Below are positions 43,057-51,823 of a stretch of DNA of 64,000 bases, piece by piece. Each line of letters begins with the position of its first letter. Position 1 is the first letter of the stretch. Both the position numbers and the translations under genes were made by a program. The notes under the pieces were generated by a model. That model did not search any database, was not told where the DNA came from, and was given only the letters and a program-made list of their open reading frames with translations. The stretch comes from Vairimorpha ceranae (Eukaryota; Microsporidia; Nosematidae): assembly GCF_000988165.1 (NCBI RefSeq), contig NW_020169296.1:1-64000 (forward strand). The letters run 5' to 3'.

Positions 43057-43084
43057 TTATTTTTTACTTATTGTTTTTACCCCC

Positions 43085-43942
43085 ATGACAGTGTACGAAT
43101 GCCGATTTCATAGGAAAAAATACCCTGCAGAAGGAGAAATTATTATCGGAAAAGTGGCTACTGTTGACAGCGAAGGTGTTAGTATAGATCTCTTGGAATA
43201 TGGTGATGCCTGTGGTTTTGTGCTTTTAAGTGAGCTATCAAAAAAACGAGTAAAAAATATTTGTCAAATTACCAAAGTAGGAAATTTAGAAGTGTGTATT
43301 GTACTCAGAGTAGATGATGAAAAAGGGTACATTGATTTGAGTCTTACACGAGTAAATGAAGGCGAAAAGGAAGAGTGTAAAAAAACCTATGCGAAAAATA
43401 AAATAGCTTATAATATAATGTTTAAAGCAGCTAAGAAACTTAATAAAAGTGTCACAGAACTTTATGAAAATTTTGGTTTTGATAAATCGGAGGAGTTTGG
43501 ATCATTATACTATTTCTTCGCTCGTGTTAAAGAAAATGAAAGCATTCTTGAAGATAGCGAGCTAGGTCTTGTTATTAAAAAACTAATACAAGATGAATTT
43601 CAAGCAAGTTCATATAAAGTCAGAGCAGATATTGAAGTCACTTGTCCATCTAAAGGAGGAATAGAAGCTATTAAGGAAGCACTTCTAAAGGCTGCTGGAA
43701 AGGACAGTAAAGTTAATATTTCACTGCTTAAAACGCCTACATATTCGATCGTTAGGACTTCTTCTGATAAAAAAAAAGCATTTGACATTGTACAGCAGGT
43801 ATGTGAGAATATTGAAACTGCTATTACTGAACAAGGTGGTGCGATATCCATTGTGAGTAAACCAAAGTTGTACGGTGAAAATAGTAAATATTCTCTATTA
43901 AATTTAGCTGAAGATTTACACGACACTAGTTCATCAAATTAA
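43085..43942 (+). CDS. SUI2: Translation initiation factor eIF2 subunit alpha
   Basis: A 285-residue protein. The S1 OB-fold has CRFHRKKYPAEGEIIIGKVA and GDACGFVLLSELSKKRVKNI. The serine in LSKKR (Ser52 counting Met, equivalent to the regulatory Ser51) is kept, so control by an eIF2-alpha kinase is possible. A helical domain and the C-terminal alpha-beta domain follow (IEVTCPSKGGIEAIKEALL, then QQVCENIETAI). It forms the ternary complex with GTP and initiator tRNA. TTACCCCC directly precedes the ATG; the longer open frame overlapping PSF3 is not used. Confidence 0.96.
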   Translation: MTVYECRFHRKKYPAEGEIIIGKVATVDSEGVSIDLLEYGDACGFVLLSELSKKRVKNICQITKVGNLEVCIVLRVDDEKGYIDLSLTRVNEGEKEECKKTYAKNKIAYNIMFKAAKKLNKSVTELYENFGFDKSEEFGSLYYFFARVKENESILEDSELGLVIKKLIQDEFQASSYKVRADIEVTCPSKGGIEAIKEALLKAAGKDSKVNISLLKTPTYSIVRTSSDKKKAFDIVQQVCENIETAITEQGGAISIVSKPKLYGENSKYSLLNLAEDLHDTSSSN

Positions 43943-44072
43943 TAAATTAAATTATTTTACGTATAAAACTATTTATTATTGACGTGTAAGATATTTGATT
44001 AAGGAATAAGGTACATGTTTATTGGTTTATTTTTTATTAACAAGTATTTATGGGTTATCTCTTTACCCTACG

Positions 44073-44288
44073 ATGGGAGATAATAAGAAATTTTACATGA
44101 GTGGGATACAAGAATATATTGATGAAACACAAGATGACACTGATTTATATTTTAAGTATGGTGTTTACCTCGCATCTACAGGTGCAAAATTTGATATATC
44201 ACTGTTTAATGATAAAGTGGCACTATTAAATTTTTTGAAAAAAGAAAAGTTTACGATAAAACGTAAGAAAAAAAACATAGATTGGTAA
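44073..44288 (+). CDS. Unrecognised 71-residue protein
   Basis: A small, charged protein with no signal peptide or membrane segment. It reads MGDNKKFYMSGIQEYIDETQ, then an acidic middle (DDTDLYFKYG), a leucine-rich helix (VALLNFLKKEKF) and a very basic tail (IKRKKKNIDW). The start signal is strong (TTTACCCTACG just before ATG). Tight placement (19 bp) ahead of NHP2 on the same strand argues that it is real. I could not assign a family. It may be a small subunit of a nuclear or nucleolar complex, but that is a guess from its basic tail and neighbours. Confidence 0.75.
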   Translation: MGDNKKFYMSGIQEYIDETQDDTDLYFKYGVYLASTGAKFDISLFNDKVALLNFLKKEKFTIKRKKKNIDW

Positions 44289-44307
44289 AATATAATATTT
44301 TACCCCA

Positions 44308-44619
44308 ATGATGAGAATTGCAACGCCTTTGGCATCTAAAGATCAGTTAGAAATGATAAATAAGATTATTGAAAATACTACTAGTCTTGTTACTGGTATT
44401 AAAGCATGTACAAAAGAGATCAATAAAGAAAATAAAGGCATTATTATTTTGACTGCTGATACAACACCAATGGATTTAATCACACACATACCTGCGCTTT
44501 GTGAAGAAAAGAATGTAAAATATCTTTTTGTTGAAAGAAAAAATTTACTTAAAGGTGCTTTTACCTGTCTTTTTATAAAAAGAGAAGATTGTCAGTCTTT
44601 TTATTCTACACTAAAATAA
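44308..44619 (+). CDS. NHP2: H/ACA snoRNP protein NHP2 (L7Ae family)
   Basis: A 103-residue L7Ae/L30e-fold RNA-binding protein. It has RIATPLASKDQLEMINKIIE, TGIKACTKEINKENKGIIIL and TADTTPMDLITHIPALCEEK. 'PLAS...', 'ADTTPMDLITHIPALCEEKNV' favour Nhp2 over Snu13 (which has '[21 protein letters not shown]'), though Snu13 is the main alternative. Nhp2 binds H/ACA guide RNAs with Cbf5, Gar1 and Nop10 for pseudouridylation. TTACCCCA precedes two adjacent ATG codons; the first is taken. Confidence 0.8.
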   Translation: MMRIATPLASKDQLEMINKIIENTTSLVTGIKACTKEINKENKGIIILTADTTPMDLITHIPALCEEKNVKYLFVERKNLLKGAFTCLFIKREDCQSFYSTLK

Positions 44620-44674
44620 ATGATTTTTATTATCTTTTTTTATAATCTAATTTTCAAATACCCTGAATTGTTTT

Positions 44675-45502
44675 ATGGATTCTAATTTTATGACAACAAA
44701 AGAGAAAGACTACGTAAGTTACATTTTTACAAAAAATACAAGACAATTAAAAGGCGATATTGATTATAAAAAGGTATTTTCTGGTATAAAACAGGACTAT
44801 ACTTCTTTTAAAAACGATATTAAAACATCTTTTGTTTTTGGTAAAGATACATGTAGAGACAATAAGAAAAATCGATATTTTACCGCATCGAAAAATATTC
44901 CACAAAATTTACAATTGGAATGTGAAGTGGATAACATTTATACAAAATTAATTTGCACAAGATATTTTACTAACGAAATAAGTATATCTTATGATCCTAT
45001 GAAATATATTAAAACTAACAAATTGTGGGATTTACTCCAACTGACATTTGAAAGTTTTGATGACAAAAAAAATGTTATTGTAAAAATTAGTAAGCATTTT
45101 GAAGATATCGAGGCAATAGATAAATTTACAGATTTTATTAATGACTGGTACGATAAAATACCACAAGTAACTGCTTTTGATCTTGATAAAGATTTTTCAG
45201 TAAATTTTATGACTAAAAGTTCGGGTCTTGTACTAGCTACATGCTTTTTAATAGGAAATAATGATCTTTACGAGATATTTTATAACAATACTATAAATAA
45301 TATGGAAGTAGCACTAATACACAATGAAATATGGAATTTTCTTGTTGTTTTAATGAATTTTTGCAATAAAGAACAGAAGTTCGAGCTGATTAAATCTACA
45401 AAAGAAAGGTTACATGAAATTAAATGTGATAATGAAAAATTTGATAAAGCAAAAACTTTTTTGAAATGTTTGGGACTTGAACCAGAAGACATTAGTTTAT
45501 AA
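44675..45502 (+). CDS. PAT1-like mRNA decay factor, tentative
   Basis: A 275-residue protein. The N-terminal NFMTTKEKDYVSYIF, then NTRQL resembles the Pat1 motif '.MT..EKDWV.KIQ..QL'. The C-terminal half is a helical repeat (GLVLATCFLIGNNDLYEIF, WNFLVVLMNFCNKEQKFELI), as expected for the Pat1 C-terminal domain that binds Dcp2 and the Lsm1-7 ring. The N-terminal P/Q-rich region of other Pat1 proteins is missing. Its neighbour but one is DCP1 and LSM7 is in the window, which fits. Sequence similarity is thin, so the call is provisional. AATACCCTGAATTGTTTT precedes the ATG. Confidence 0.5.
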   Translation: MDSNFMTTKEKDYVSYIFTKNTRQLKGDIDYKKVFSGIKQDYTSFKNDIKTSFVFGKDTCRDNKKNRYFTASKNIPQNLQLECEVDNIYTKLICTRYFTNEISISYDPMKYIKTNKLWDLLQLTFESFDDKKNVIVKISKHFEDIEAIDKFTDFINDWYDKIPQVTAFDLDKDFSVNFMTKSSGLVLATCFLIGNNDLYEIFYNNTINNMEVALIHNEIWNFLVVLMNFCNKEQKFELIKSTKERLHEIKCDNEKFDKAKTFLKCLGLEPEDISL

Positions 45503-45547
45503 ATTTATTTAATAATAAGTTACTTATTTAAATAATTGGCTTACTAA

Positions 45548-46636
45548 TTATTTAATACAATTATATCCAGTTTCATATCTAAGTGATATGTTTTGTATAA
45601 AATTTTCGTCATAATCAATAAAAACCTTATCTTGTAATATTTCCTCTATTGTCGGTCTTTTTTCCGGACCAATTGCAAGAATTTTATCCATTAAATTTAC
45701 TAATTCTTCATCGTTAAAACAAAACTTTTTTTTTAAATTTCTTTTTGATTGCGGGATTTGCATACCAAAGTCTTTCATTCCTGGCAATGTTTTAGAATTA
45801 ATTGATCCGCATAAAACAACAATGTATTCAAGAACTGCAATTTCTGTATTTCCTGGAAACAATGGCCATCCTTGCATTAATTCACCCAAAATACATCCTA
45901 ATCCCCAAATATCACATGAAAAGTTATATTTCATATTTAACAAAATTTCAGGTGGCCTGTACCACAAGGTAACTACACCTGGTGAATAACAAGAGTTCTT
46001 ATTTGTCACTGTTGCCATGCCAAAATCTGCTATTTTAATATTTAAATTAAAATCTAAAAGTATATTTTTACTTTTTAAGTCTCTGTGTATAATATTCTGT
46101 TTTTTTAAATATTTTAAACCTTCTGAGATTTGTTTTATTATGTGAATTATTTCTTTTTTATTTGGAATATTTCTCTTCAAATAAATATAAAGATCAAATT
46201 GATAAAATGGAAACACAAGGTACAAGTCACAACCATCTGTGTTAATTTCAAGTAAATTTATGATATTTTTATGATTTAATTTTCTCAAAAATTTTATTTC
46301 TCTTATAGTTGTAATATGAATACCATCTTCATTCTTATTAATTTTTTTGATTGCAAAAGAATTTCCTTGTTTTACAGTTTTGTAAACTTTACCAAATGTT
46401 CCTTCTCCAATAACCTCAGATAATTTATAATTTAACGTAAACTTTGTAAATTTTTTAGAATGTTCAGAACTTCTTATATCATCGTTAGTTATAAAATCTA
46501 AATTATATTTATAATCATTATCACTAATTGTTTGTTGTATATTTTTAATATTATCAGTCTCACATTTATATTCTTTTTTATCAATTATTTGTTTATTTTT
46601 TTCATCTTGTTTTATTTGTTTATTTCTTTCATTCAT
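45548..46636 (-). CDS. CDK9/BUR1-like cyclin-dependent kinase
   Basis: A 362-residue kinase. About 68 N-terminal polar residues come first. The kinase domain has GEGTFGKV (77-84), AIKK (95-98), a C-helix TTIREIKFLRKL, HRDLKSKN (184-191) and DFG (204-206). The activation segment is SCYSPGVVTLWYRPPE, then CDIWGLGCILGELM and LCGSINSKTLPG. 'VVTLWYRPPE' and 'LCGSI....' place it with transcriptional CDKs (CDK9, CDK12, Bur1, Ctk1). The usual T-loop threonine is replaced by serine (Ser218). The cyclin partner is not in the window. GAGGGC directly precedes the ATG, the GGG variant of the start signal. It shares an 17-bp gap with DCP1 on the same strand. Confidence 0.85.
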   Translation of the reverse strand: MNERNKQIKQDEKNKQIIDKKEYKCETDNIKNIQQTISDNDYKYNLDFITNDDIRSSEHSKKFTKFTLNYKLSEVIGEGTFGKVYKTVKQGNSFAIKKINKNEDGIHITTIREIKFLRKLNHKNIINLLEINTDGCDLYLVFPFYQFDLYIYLKRNIPNKKEIIHIIKQISEGLKYLKKQNIIHRDLKSKNILLDFNLNIKIADFGMATVTNKNSCYSPGVVTLWYRPPEILLNMKYNFSCDIWGLGCILGELMQGWPLFPGNTEIAVLEYIVVLCGSINSKTLPGMKDFGMQIPQSKRNLKKKFCFNDEELVNLMDKILAIGPEKRPTIEEILQDKVFIDYDENFIQNISLRYETGYNCIK

Positions 46637-46653
46637 GCCCTCAAAATATTTTT

Positions 46654-47016
46654 TTACAACTGTTTAATTTTTTTATACACTTCAAATAAACTATTTTTAT
46701 CATTAAACCAAATACCATATGTTTCTTTCTTATCTGTTAGTATAGTAAGTATATCATCATGTATTTTTGCCTTAGTCAAATTATTTATTTTTATTGTAAA
46801 ATCATTTAAACGAATTCTATTAAAAATTGTTAATTGTAAATCTTCTTCTTTTCTGGTGTATAATACAAATGTCCCATAAATATCTAAAGAAGCCCATTCT
46901 TCATTTTTGTATTCATAAAGTGATGTATATTTTGTAAATAAAACAAGATTTAAAAAATCTTCATCTATACTTTTTAAATATCTTTCTATTATTTTTTTAA
47001 TCACACAATCAGACAT
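46654..47016 (-). CDS. DCP1: Decapping activator DCP1
   Basis: A 120-residue EVH1-fold protein. It has LFTKYTSLYEYKNEEWASLD, IYGTFVLYTRKEEDLQLTIF, NRIRLNDF and TYGIWFND. 'W....I.G.LF.Y.R......F.I..RL....F' and the final 'YGIWF' are the Dcp1 signature. Dcp1 partners the Dcp2 Nudix enzyme to remove mRNA caps in the cytoplasm. It is shorter than yeast Dcp1 (231) because insertions are absent. TAACCCTTT precedes the ATG. It diverges from the Mei2-type gene, with 63 bp between starts. Confidence 0.88.
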   Translation of the reverse strand: MSDCVIKKIIERYLKSIDEDFLNLVLFTKYTSLYEYKNEEWASLDIYGTFVLYTRKEEDLQLTIFNRIRLNDFTIKINNLTKAKIHDDILTILTDKKETYGIWFNDKNSLFEVYKKIKQL

Positions 47017-47075
47017 AAAGGGTTAAATTAAAATAAAACTATAAACTTTTAGATTAAAATATTATTATAGCATAA

Positions 47076-47087
47076 ATGCATGAATAA
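47076..47087 (+). promoter_or_regulatory. Minimal upstream ATG frame overlapping the Mei2-type start
   Basis: ATG CAT GAA TAA runs in another frame and overlaps the predicted start at 47080. Such a start-overlapping frame can affect initiation, but with the very short leaders of microsporidian mRNAs it may simply be untranscribed. Confidence 0.3.
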
Positions 47088-47877
47088 AAGTTTTATAGAA
47101 TTTTCTGATAAGACATTGAATTATTCAAGTGATGACTCTCTAACCATTGATTCATCATTTCTTAAATATGATTTACTATTAAATAGTGTGCCGTACAGTG
47201 GTATAATTTCAAAAGAGCCAAAATCTTACGCATTTCCTAAGTTTATACCGCGTTTGTTGCTGGGCAAAAACCCAATTATTTGTGATGAAGAAGTTTATTT
47301 TCGCTTATACGGTCATAAAACTACATTTAACCAAAAAATAAAAAAGAAAGAATATTTTACAAATGAAAAAGAAAACAGCAGTAACACAACTAATAATAAT
47401 CCCTCTGACAGTCTATTTTTACGAACAGTGCCTGTTCTTATTAACCCTGCCACAGAATTGAAATATAAAATAAACATTCATGACATGGATTCTCGCACGA
47501 CATGCATGATTAAAAATATTCCTAACAAATATACACAAAAAATGTTAATAAATCTTCTCAATGAGCATCATTTCGGATGCTACGACTTTGTATATCTTAG
47601 AATGGATTTTAAAAATAAGTGCAATGTTGGTTACGCCTTTGTAAATTTTACTTGTACAGAACACATTAAAACATTTTACAAAAAAATTAATAATAAAGGA
47701 TGGAAATTGTTTAGTAGCAATAAAATTGCAGAATTAACTTATGCATCAATCCAAGGATTCGACAGCTTAGTAAATAAATTTAAAAACTCAAATGTAATGA
47801 AAGAACAGGAATCTTATAGGCCAAAAATTTTTCATAAAGAAGGAAATTTAAAAGGATATGAAAAATCAATGTTTTAA
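47080..47877 (+). CDS. Mei2-type RNA-binding protein (C-terminal RRM)
   Basis: The 265-residue protein has about 130 polar N-terminal residues and then the distinctive Mei2 C-terminal RRM: SRTTCMIKNIPNKYTQKMLI, GCYDFVYLRMDFKNKCNVGY, AFVNFTCTEHIKTFYKKINN, then LTYASIQGFDSLVNKFKNS and RPKIFHKEG. The match to fission yeast and plant Mei2 proteins is nearly continuous across the RRM. In fission yeast Mei2 binds RNA to promote meiosis. The two N-terminal RRMs of Mei2 are absent. The start lacks a CCC tract. A 4-codon upstream ATG frame (47076-47087) overlaps the start and could dampen translation. Confidence 0.88.
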   Translation: MNKSFIEFSDKTLNYSSDDSLTIDSSFLKYDLLLNSVPYSGIISKEPKSYAFPKFIPRLLLGKNPIICDEEVYFRLYGHKTTFNQKIKKKEYFTNEKENSSNTTNNNPSDSLFLRTVPVLINPATELKYKINIHDMDSRTTCMIKNIPNKYTQKMLINLLNEHHFGCYDFVYLRMDFKNKCNVGYAFVNFTCTEHIKTFYKKINNKGWKLFSSNKIAELTYASIQGFDSLVNKFKNSNVMKEQESYRPKIFHKEGNLKGYEKSMF

Positions 47878-47880
47878 AAT

Positions 47881-48220
47881 AAACTATTTAAAAATATTAT
47901 AAATTTTATATACAAAACTATTTAAAAATATTATAAATTTTATATACAAAACTATTTAAAAATGCTATAAATTTTATATACAAAACTATTTAAAAATGCT
48001 ATAAACTTTATATACAAAACAATTAAAAAATGCTATAAACTTTATATACAAAACAATTAAAAAATGCTATAAATTTATTATAAAAAACTATTAAAAAATA
48101 TTATAAATTTTATATAAAAAACTATTTAAAAATGCTATAAACTTTATATACAAAACAATTAAAAAATGCTATAAACTTTATATACAAAACTATTAAAAAA
48201 TGCTATAAATTTTATATACA
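47881..48220 (+). repeat. Minisatellite, 10 x 34 bp
   Basis: Ten head-to-tail copies of a 34-bp unit (start AAACTATTTAAAAATGCTAT, ending TTTATATACA) fill exactly 340 bp. Variants (TATTTAAAAATATT, AATTAAAAAATGCT) recur among the copies, suggesting unequal exchange or slippage. The array begins 3 bp after the Mei2-type stop and ends 17 bp before the R-SNARE ATG, so it is the entire spacer. Confidence 0.97.
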
Positions 48221-48237
48221 AATCTTTTTTAACCCTT

Positions 48238-48831
48238 ATGACAATTTACTACACGCTTGTAAGAGAAAACAAAACCAAAAAAATAATTGGGGGTGAGTTT
48301 AGTCCACAATCAGAAACTATAACTATAGGTAAGGATATATTAAAAGAAATACGAGATATTTCTAATAATGGAAATATTGCTAAAATTGAATCTGCTTTGG
48401 ATCAAAAGTTTATTTTTATTGTATATTTGTATAAAGATGTTTTGTATTCTGTTATTATCGATCAGTACGAAAAAGATAATAATGTAATAAACTACATTCA
48501 TTCTCTTAGCCAAAAATTGTCAGAAAAAGAATACAAATCTTACGAATTTGATAATGTAATTAAAGAAAAGAGTAATGAATTTAATAAGGATAAAACACTT
48601 AAAGAGATTGATGATACAAAAAATATACTAGCAGATTCATTAAATTTGATAATTCAACGAAGAGAAAATATAAATAATATTAGTAAGTTGGCAGATAGAT
48701 TAACTTTTGAAACCAAAGAAATGCACAGTTCTATAAAGAACATGCAATTTAATAATCTTGTTAAAGAATATGGAGTGTATGCAGTTATAGGATTTATAAT
48801 ATTTTTATTTCTGTATTTTATTTTACATTAA
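48238..48831 (+). CDS. R-SNARE with longin domain (Sec22/VAMP type)
   Basis: The 197-residue protein has an N-terminal longin-like fold (residues 1-110; MTIYYTLVRENKTKKIIGGE). A SNARE helix follows at about 120-180, LKEIDDTKNILADSLNLIIQ with the zero-layer arginine in the QRR element, then ENINNISKLADRL. A C-terminal anchor (about 176-197, YAVIGFIIFLFLYFILH) completes it. Such R-SNAREs drive vesicle fusion in the ER-Golgi or endolysosomal system. I cannot separate Sec22 from Nyv1/VAMP7. AACCCTT precedes the ATG, directly after the minisatellite. Confidence 0.8.
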   Translation: MTIYYTLVRENKTKKIIGGEFSPQSETITIGKDILKEIRDISNNGNIAKIESALDQKFIFIVYLYKDVLYSVIIDQYEKDNNVINYIHSLSQKLSEKEYKSYEFDNVIKEKSNEFNKDKTLKEIDDTKNILADSLNLIIQRRENINNISKLADRLTFETKEMHSSIKNMQFNNLVKEYGVYAVIGFIIFLFLYFILH

Positions 48832-48878
48832 ATGATTAAACCTTAAAATTATTTAATAATATTATTTTACTCAAAAAT

Positions 48879-51557
48879 TTAATTAAACAATAGCTTAACA
48901 TTTTTGTCAGTTTTAAAACTAAACTGCAATATTCCATTTTTCATTAAAAAAAATCCATCTTTAAATTTATCACGAATTTCTTCAGAATTTGTTTGTTTTA
49001 CGTATCCATGAACAAAATCTTCACATTTACCCCACAAAAGAAAATCTTCATCTTCCTTAAACAATTTGATAAAATTGCCTATGTTTTTTAAGATATCCTT
49101 TTTTGTTTCGTAATCTAATGTTTGATATTCATATAATATTTTTTGCTCATATTTTACAGGTGTATCCCGTGTCACAGCAATAATCATTTTTAAATTCTTT
49201 AAATTTTTTGTAAAATTTTCTTTCTTCGCTTTAGTAATAACTTCAATATTCTCCTTAACTTTAGCTTCAAGCCGAAGTCTCTCAAAAAGTGGTAAACTTT
49301 TATCCAAATGTACTACCTCCCCATTATCTACTTTTAATTTAATTTCTTCTATTTTTTTCTCAGCTTTTCTTACTTCATTACCAGTGATACCAATTACTCG
49401 CCTAACATTACTAGAAATACTACTTTCACTAATAATTTTTAATTTATAAAGATCACCAGTATTTTTTACGTGACATCCACCACAAAGCTCTCTTATTTCA
49501 GGATTTTCCAATTTACCAATACAGATCATCCTAACAATCGATGGATATTCTTCATTTTTCATATAAATTAAATTTTCTTCTTTTAATAAATCTTCTTTAG
49601 GCATAAATTTAATTGTAACAGGTAAATTTTGTTGAATACACAAGTTAATGTTATCTTCAACTTTTTGTAAATCTATTTTATGCCCTTCAAAATCAAATCT
49701 AAATTTATTTTTTGCTACTAAACTTCCTCGTTGCATTGTATTAATCTCTTTTCTCAAAAAATAATTAAAAAGATGTGTTCCAGTATGATTTCTTTCAATA
49801 TCTGATCTATCATCATATTCTAAATTGGCATATAGTGTTACTTTGCCTTGTAATTTTCCGTAATGTAAAACATAACCATTAACTTTTTTACAATCATCTA
49901 CTATAAACCTACCAACTTCAACATTATCTTCATAAAAAGTTATTAATCCCGTATCACCTATTTGTCCGCCGCTTTCACTATAAAAACATGTTCTATCAAA
50001 AACCATACCAATTCTTGTATTTTCAGGAGGCAGATTAAAAAATTTGGGATTATTCTCTGAAATATTACAAATCGATTCAAGACTTGATGAAATATCATCA
50101 TTTATAACATTAAATTTTATAATTTTTTTTTCTAAAGTAAAAAATTGTAATCTACCACTTATCCCATTTTCTGTATATTTAAATTGATCATCCGTTACAG
50201 AAACATCAGATAAAATAATTTCTGTTATTTCATTATTAATTTTTTTACTTAATTCTCTTGCTTTTTCTTTGCATTCTTCAAATTTTGAAAAATCCAATTT
50301 AACATTATGTTCCTCTGCTAACATTTGCACTAAATCTGTAGGAAATCCGTATGTATCGTAAAGTCTAAAAATTTCTTCACTAGAAATAATTTGTGAATTC
50401 ATGCTCATTTTTTTAAATCTTTCTAAACCTTTTTGTAGTGTTTCTAAAAATTTATCCTCTTCACGATTGACATCTAATATACCTTTTTTTATTTTAGTGT
50501 CATATAAATTATGATCAATTTCTCCATCATCATTTTCTAATATTTCAAGCAACATTTCTTTTAGAATTTCTTTTACCAAATTTCCGATGTCCCCTCTTTG
50601 CATTTTTAAAATATCATGTGCATAACGAACCGCACGTCTTAAAATTCTGCGCAAGACATAGCCTTGTCCTTCATTAGAAAATTCTACGTTATCGATTAAA
50701 CAGACCGCAATAGTTCTACAGTGATCTGATACAGCTCTAAAAGCTGTATCTTCAATCGTTAACTTGTCTTCATATTTTTTATCTGTCATATTTTCTATAT
50801 TTTTTATAATTGGTATAAAGCAATTAGTAAGGTAATTTGATTTAACATTATTTAAAATACTTAGTAGTCTTTCAAATCCTATACCTGTGTCAATACATTT
50901 CCTTTCAAGTGGCTCAAGCCCAGTAGGAGTTCTATTGTATTCTATAAAAACAATATTCCATATTTCTATAACATCGGGATCATCTTGATTTACAAGTCGA
51001 GATGCATCTCTTCCTCCGATACGGTCATAGTGAATTTCTGTGCAGGGACCACATGGGCCAGTATCCCCCATTTCCCAAAAATTATCATTTTTATCGGCTT
51101 CTATAATACGCTCACTTGGTAGAAATTCTTTCCAAATGTTATATGATTCACTATCCATATCTTTATAATAAGTAACATATAGTCTATCCTGTTCTAATTT
51201 AAGAATATTTACTAAAAAATCCCATGCATATTCAATAGCCTCTTTCTTAAAATAATCACCAAATGACCAATTACCCATCATTTCAAAAAATGTATGGTGA
51301 TAAGTGTCTTTTCCTACATCATCCAAATCATTGTGTTTACCACCGGCTCTAATACATCTTTGTATAGAACAAGCTCTTTTTAGATTTGTTTCTTGTCCCA
51401 TCAAAATATTCTTAAATTGTACCATACCACTATTTGTAAATAGAAGTGAAGGATCATTACTAGGAATAACAGAACTCGATTTAATAATCTCATGACCTTT
51501 AGATTTAAAATATGAAAAAAATGCCCGTTTTAATTTTTTAACAGTGTATTCAACCAT
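48879..51557 (-). CDS. AARS1: Alanyl-tRNA synthetase
   Basis: An 892-residue class II synthetase. The catalytic domain begins KRAFFSYFKSKGHEIIKSSS and has VIPSNDPSLLFTNSGMVQFK, RCIRAGGKHNDLDDVGKDTY, HHTFFEMMGNWSFGDYFKKE, NDNFWEMGDTGPCGPCTEIH and GIGFERLLSIL. The editing domain has the zinc/water-binding HTGTHLFNYFLR and CGGCHVKNTGD. A C-Ala domain ends the protein. The enzyme charges tRNA-Ala and clears Ser/Gly mischarging. Slightly shorter than the yeast enzyme (958). AGCCCTA precedes the ATG. Confidence 0.97.
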   Translation of the reverse strand: MVEYTVKKLKRAFFSYFKSKGHEIIKSSSVIPSNDPSLLFTNSGMVQFKNILMGQETNLKRACSIQRCIRAGGKHNDLDDVGKDTYHHTFFEMMGNWSFGDYFKKEAIEYAWDFLVNILKLEQDRLYVTYYKDMDSESYNIWKEFLPSERIIEADKNDNFWEMGDTGPCGPCTEIHYDRIGGRDASRLVNQDDPDVIEIWNIVFIEYNRTPTGLEPLERKCIDTGIGFERLLSILNNVKSNYLTNCFIPIIKNIENMTDKKYEDKLTIEDTAFRAVSDHCRTIAVCLIDNVEFSNEGQGYVLRRILRRAVRYAHDILKMQRGDIGNLVKEILKEMLLEILENDDGEIDHNLYDTKIKKGILDVNREEDKFLETLQKGLERFKKMSMNSQIISSEEIFRLYDTYGFPTDLVQMLAEEHNVKLDFSKFEECKEKARELSKKINNEITEIILSDVSVTDDQFKYTENGISGRLQFFTLEKKIIKFNVINDDISSSLESICNISENNPKFFNLPPENTRIGMVFDRTCFYSESGGQIGDTGLITFYEDNVEVGRFIVDDCKKVNGYVLHYGKLQGKVTLYANLEYDDRSDIERNHTGTHLFNYFLRKEINTMQRGSLVAKNKFRFDFEGHKIDLQKVEDNINLCIQQNLPVTIKFMPKEDLLKEENLIYMKNEEYPSIVRMICIGKLENPEIRELCGGCHVKNTGDLYKLKIISESSISSNVRRVIGITGNEVRKAEKKIEEIKLKVDNGEVVHLDKSLPLFERLRLEAKVKENIEVITKAKKENFTKNLKNLKMIIAVTRDTPVKYEQKILYEYQTLDYETKKDILKNIGNFIKLFKEDEDFLLWGKCEDFVHGYVKQTNSEEIRDKFKDGFFLMKNGILQFSFKTDKNVKLLFN

Positions 51558-51823
51558 TAGGGCTAAAAAAATTTAACAATAAAAATGAATGATAGTAACT
51601 TCGGCCTTTAAATGAATATTTACAAATTGAATACTAAATAGTGCAATTTACAGTGATAAGATTTGATTAATTTTTAGACAATAACTTTACATATAAAAAT
51701 TCTAAAATTTAGTTATTTGTATAAAGATATGCATTTTTAGAAAAGACATGACAGCTATTCAATGCAAAAAATTATTATTTTTTAAAATCAAAATTTATTT
51801 TAAAAATGTAATGCTATACTGCT

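Noticed and set aside
42962..43084. N-terminal extension of eIF2-alpha overlapping PSF3
   Set aside because: CCCCC-ATG at 43085 and family alignment both give the normal eIF2-alpha N-terminus.
43600..43926. 108-codon minus-strand frame inside eIF2-alpha
   Set aside because: It is the antisense shadow of a well-supported gene.
47881..48220. CRISPR array interpretation of the 34-bp repeats
   Set aside because: Repeats are head-to-tail without unique spacers; this is a minisatellite in a eukaryotic genome.
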